Source of the DNA: Coprococcus aceti
GTDB taxonomy: Bacteria > Bacillota > Clostridia > Lachnospirales > Lachnospiraceae
Direction of reading: 5' to 3'
Length of the DNA stretch: 64,000 nucleotides
NCBI RefSeq assembly: GCF_025567285.1
Contig: NZ_JAOQJT010000004.1
Coordinates: 62,001 to 126,000, forward strand
The stretch's first letter is position 1. Each line of letters begins with the position of its first letter. Below, one piece after another: positions 63,327-64,000 of this stretch. The notes beneath the pieces are model-generated. The model was given only the letters and a program-made list of their open reading frames with translations. It was not told the DNA's origin and made no database searches. The position numbers and the translations under genes are program-made.

Positions 63327-64000
63327 ATGAAAAGCACAGACAGGAAGATATTGTTCTTTGATATAGACGGAACGCTTATAACCGAGGACGGAAGGAGATA
63401 CTTCCCGGACAGCGCAAGGCGTGCGTTGGCGCAGGCGAGAGCCAACGGACATCTGGTGTTCATCAACACTGGCAGAGTTTACTGTAATGTCACTGATGAG
63501 ATCAAGGATGCGGGTTTTGACGGCTTTGTGTGTGGCTGCGGAACATCCATTTACTATGACGGCAAAGAGCTGTTCCACAATGATGTCAGCAGGGATGTGT
63601 GCAGGGATATAGCTTATGCATGCCGCAGATATGACATGTTTGGAATGTATGAGCACAGAGACAAGGTGTACGTGGACGGTCAGAACATGGGAAATGAACT
63701 CCTTGCAGAGATGGTCAGATACTTCCGGGCAAATGGAATATTTGTTGGGGAGGATGTGGACTCGGATGACTTTGAATTCGACAAGTTCTGCTGCTGGTTC
63801 GCGGATGACAATAAAAATGTTCCTGAGTTCCGCGCGTATGTATCACAGCATTTTGACTATATCGACAGAGGTTCAAATTTCTGCGAGATAGTTCCCAAGG
63901 GATTCAGTAAGGCGACAGGTATACAGTATCTTCTGGATTATTTTGATATTCCGCTTGAAAATGCATATGCATTTGGTGATGGCAACAATGACGCACCTAT
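63327..64000 (+). CDS. HAD-IIB (Cof-type) phosphatase, 3' end outside window
   Basis: An ATG frame from 63327 stays open to the window edge (224 codons). HAD motif I FFDIDGTL (about residues 10-17), motif II INTGR (about 46-50), a IIB-type cap (about 80-185), the KGFSKATGI segment (motif III) and FGDGNND (motif IV) are all present. Such enzymes dephosphorylate sugar phosphates or flavin-related compounds. Its position after the riboflavin operon suggests a riboflavin-precursor phosphatase, but the gap of about 145 bp and the hairpin leave this open. Confidence 0.9.
   Translation, partial: MKSTDRKILFFDIDGTLITEDGRRYFPDSARRALAQARANGHLVFINTGRVYCNVTDEIKDAGFDGFVCGCGTSIYYDGKELFHNDVSRDVCRDIAYACRRYDMFGMYEHRDKVYVDGQNMGNELLAEMVRYFRANGIFVGEDVDSDDFEFDKFCCWFADDNKNVPEFRAYVSQHFDYIDRGSNFCEIVPKGFSKATGIQYLLDYFDIPLENAYAFGDGNNDAP

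Overview
The window is a chromosomal segment of an anaerobic Firmicute, most probably a Lachnospiraceae member (Coprococcus/Eubacterium-like). This is inferred from strong AGGAGG ribosome sites, consensus sigma-A promoters, T-box and FMN riboswitch leaders, a DUF4317 protein, an LTA-synthase-like enzyme, a Cys/Gly-rich small protein of clostridial type and a Tn1549-like regulator remnant. It is mostly ordinary core genome, with membrane-stress-like accessory genes of unknown role and one decayed mobile insertion.

Layout. 1-5300: end of an acidic protein, PspA, an SPFH/zinc-ribbon protein, the PcrA helicase and a small acidic membrane protein. 5347-6117: seven tRNA genes on the minus strand behind a perfect consensus promoter. 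6335-12300: an AEC carrier, Lrp regulator and shikimate-kinase-like protein in one operon, then a Ca/Na antiporter, a solute symporter and CorA. 12310-18138: DUF4317 protein, a two-component system, an unusual His-free Fur-family regulator with a Cys-rich/HMA membrane protein, and two duplicated tRNA-Gly units. 18313-27029: LTA-synthase-like sulfatase, guaB, a GNAT-signal peptidase I fusion, a PHP protein, an NSS transporter, a Dus enzyme and a YccF protein. 27054-29570: promoter, T-box leader, aspS and a long hairpin that is probably 6S RNA. 29639-36010: small and lipoprotein genes, then an AT-rich insertion (lipoprotein, frameshifted histidine kinase, N-terminally short response regulator, ICE-type XRE regulator) that ends inside a truncated membrane-anchored gene in front of an orphan FtsX permease. 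36254-43285: typA, hslO, a methyltransferase, a NUDIX hydrolase and leuS. 43365-45066: XRE regulator, two unknown genes and a Cys/Gly-rich protein, all on the minus strand.

45310-59200 holds mainly membrane-associated proteins of unknown role: zinc-ribbon protein, TPM protein, a two-TM protein, an LEA-like repeat protein, a membrane-anchored MutS-like ATPase, a 685-residue unknown protein, hisS, a YqeG phosphatase, a sigma-region-4-like protein, a TM/coiled-coil protein and a VWA/substrate-binding fusion. Together with the PspA and SPFH genes at the left end these suggest an envelope-stress theme, but this is only inference. 59233-63182 is a complete riboflavin operon (ribD-ribE-ribBA-ribH) under an FMN riboswitch. 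The window ends inside a HAD-family phosphatase gene.

The most notable items are the GNAT-signal peptidase I fusion, the His-free Fur protein with an almost perfect Fur-type operator, the T-box/AspRS/6S-like RNA locus with a non-discriminating AspRS signature, the membrane-bound MutS-like ATPase, and the decayed insertion with a homopolymer frameshift in the kinase.
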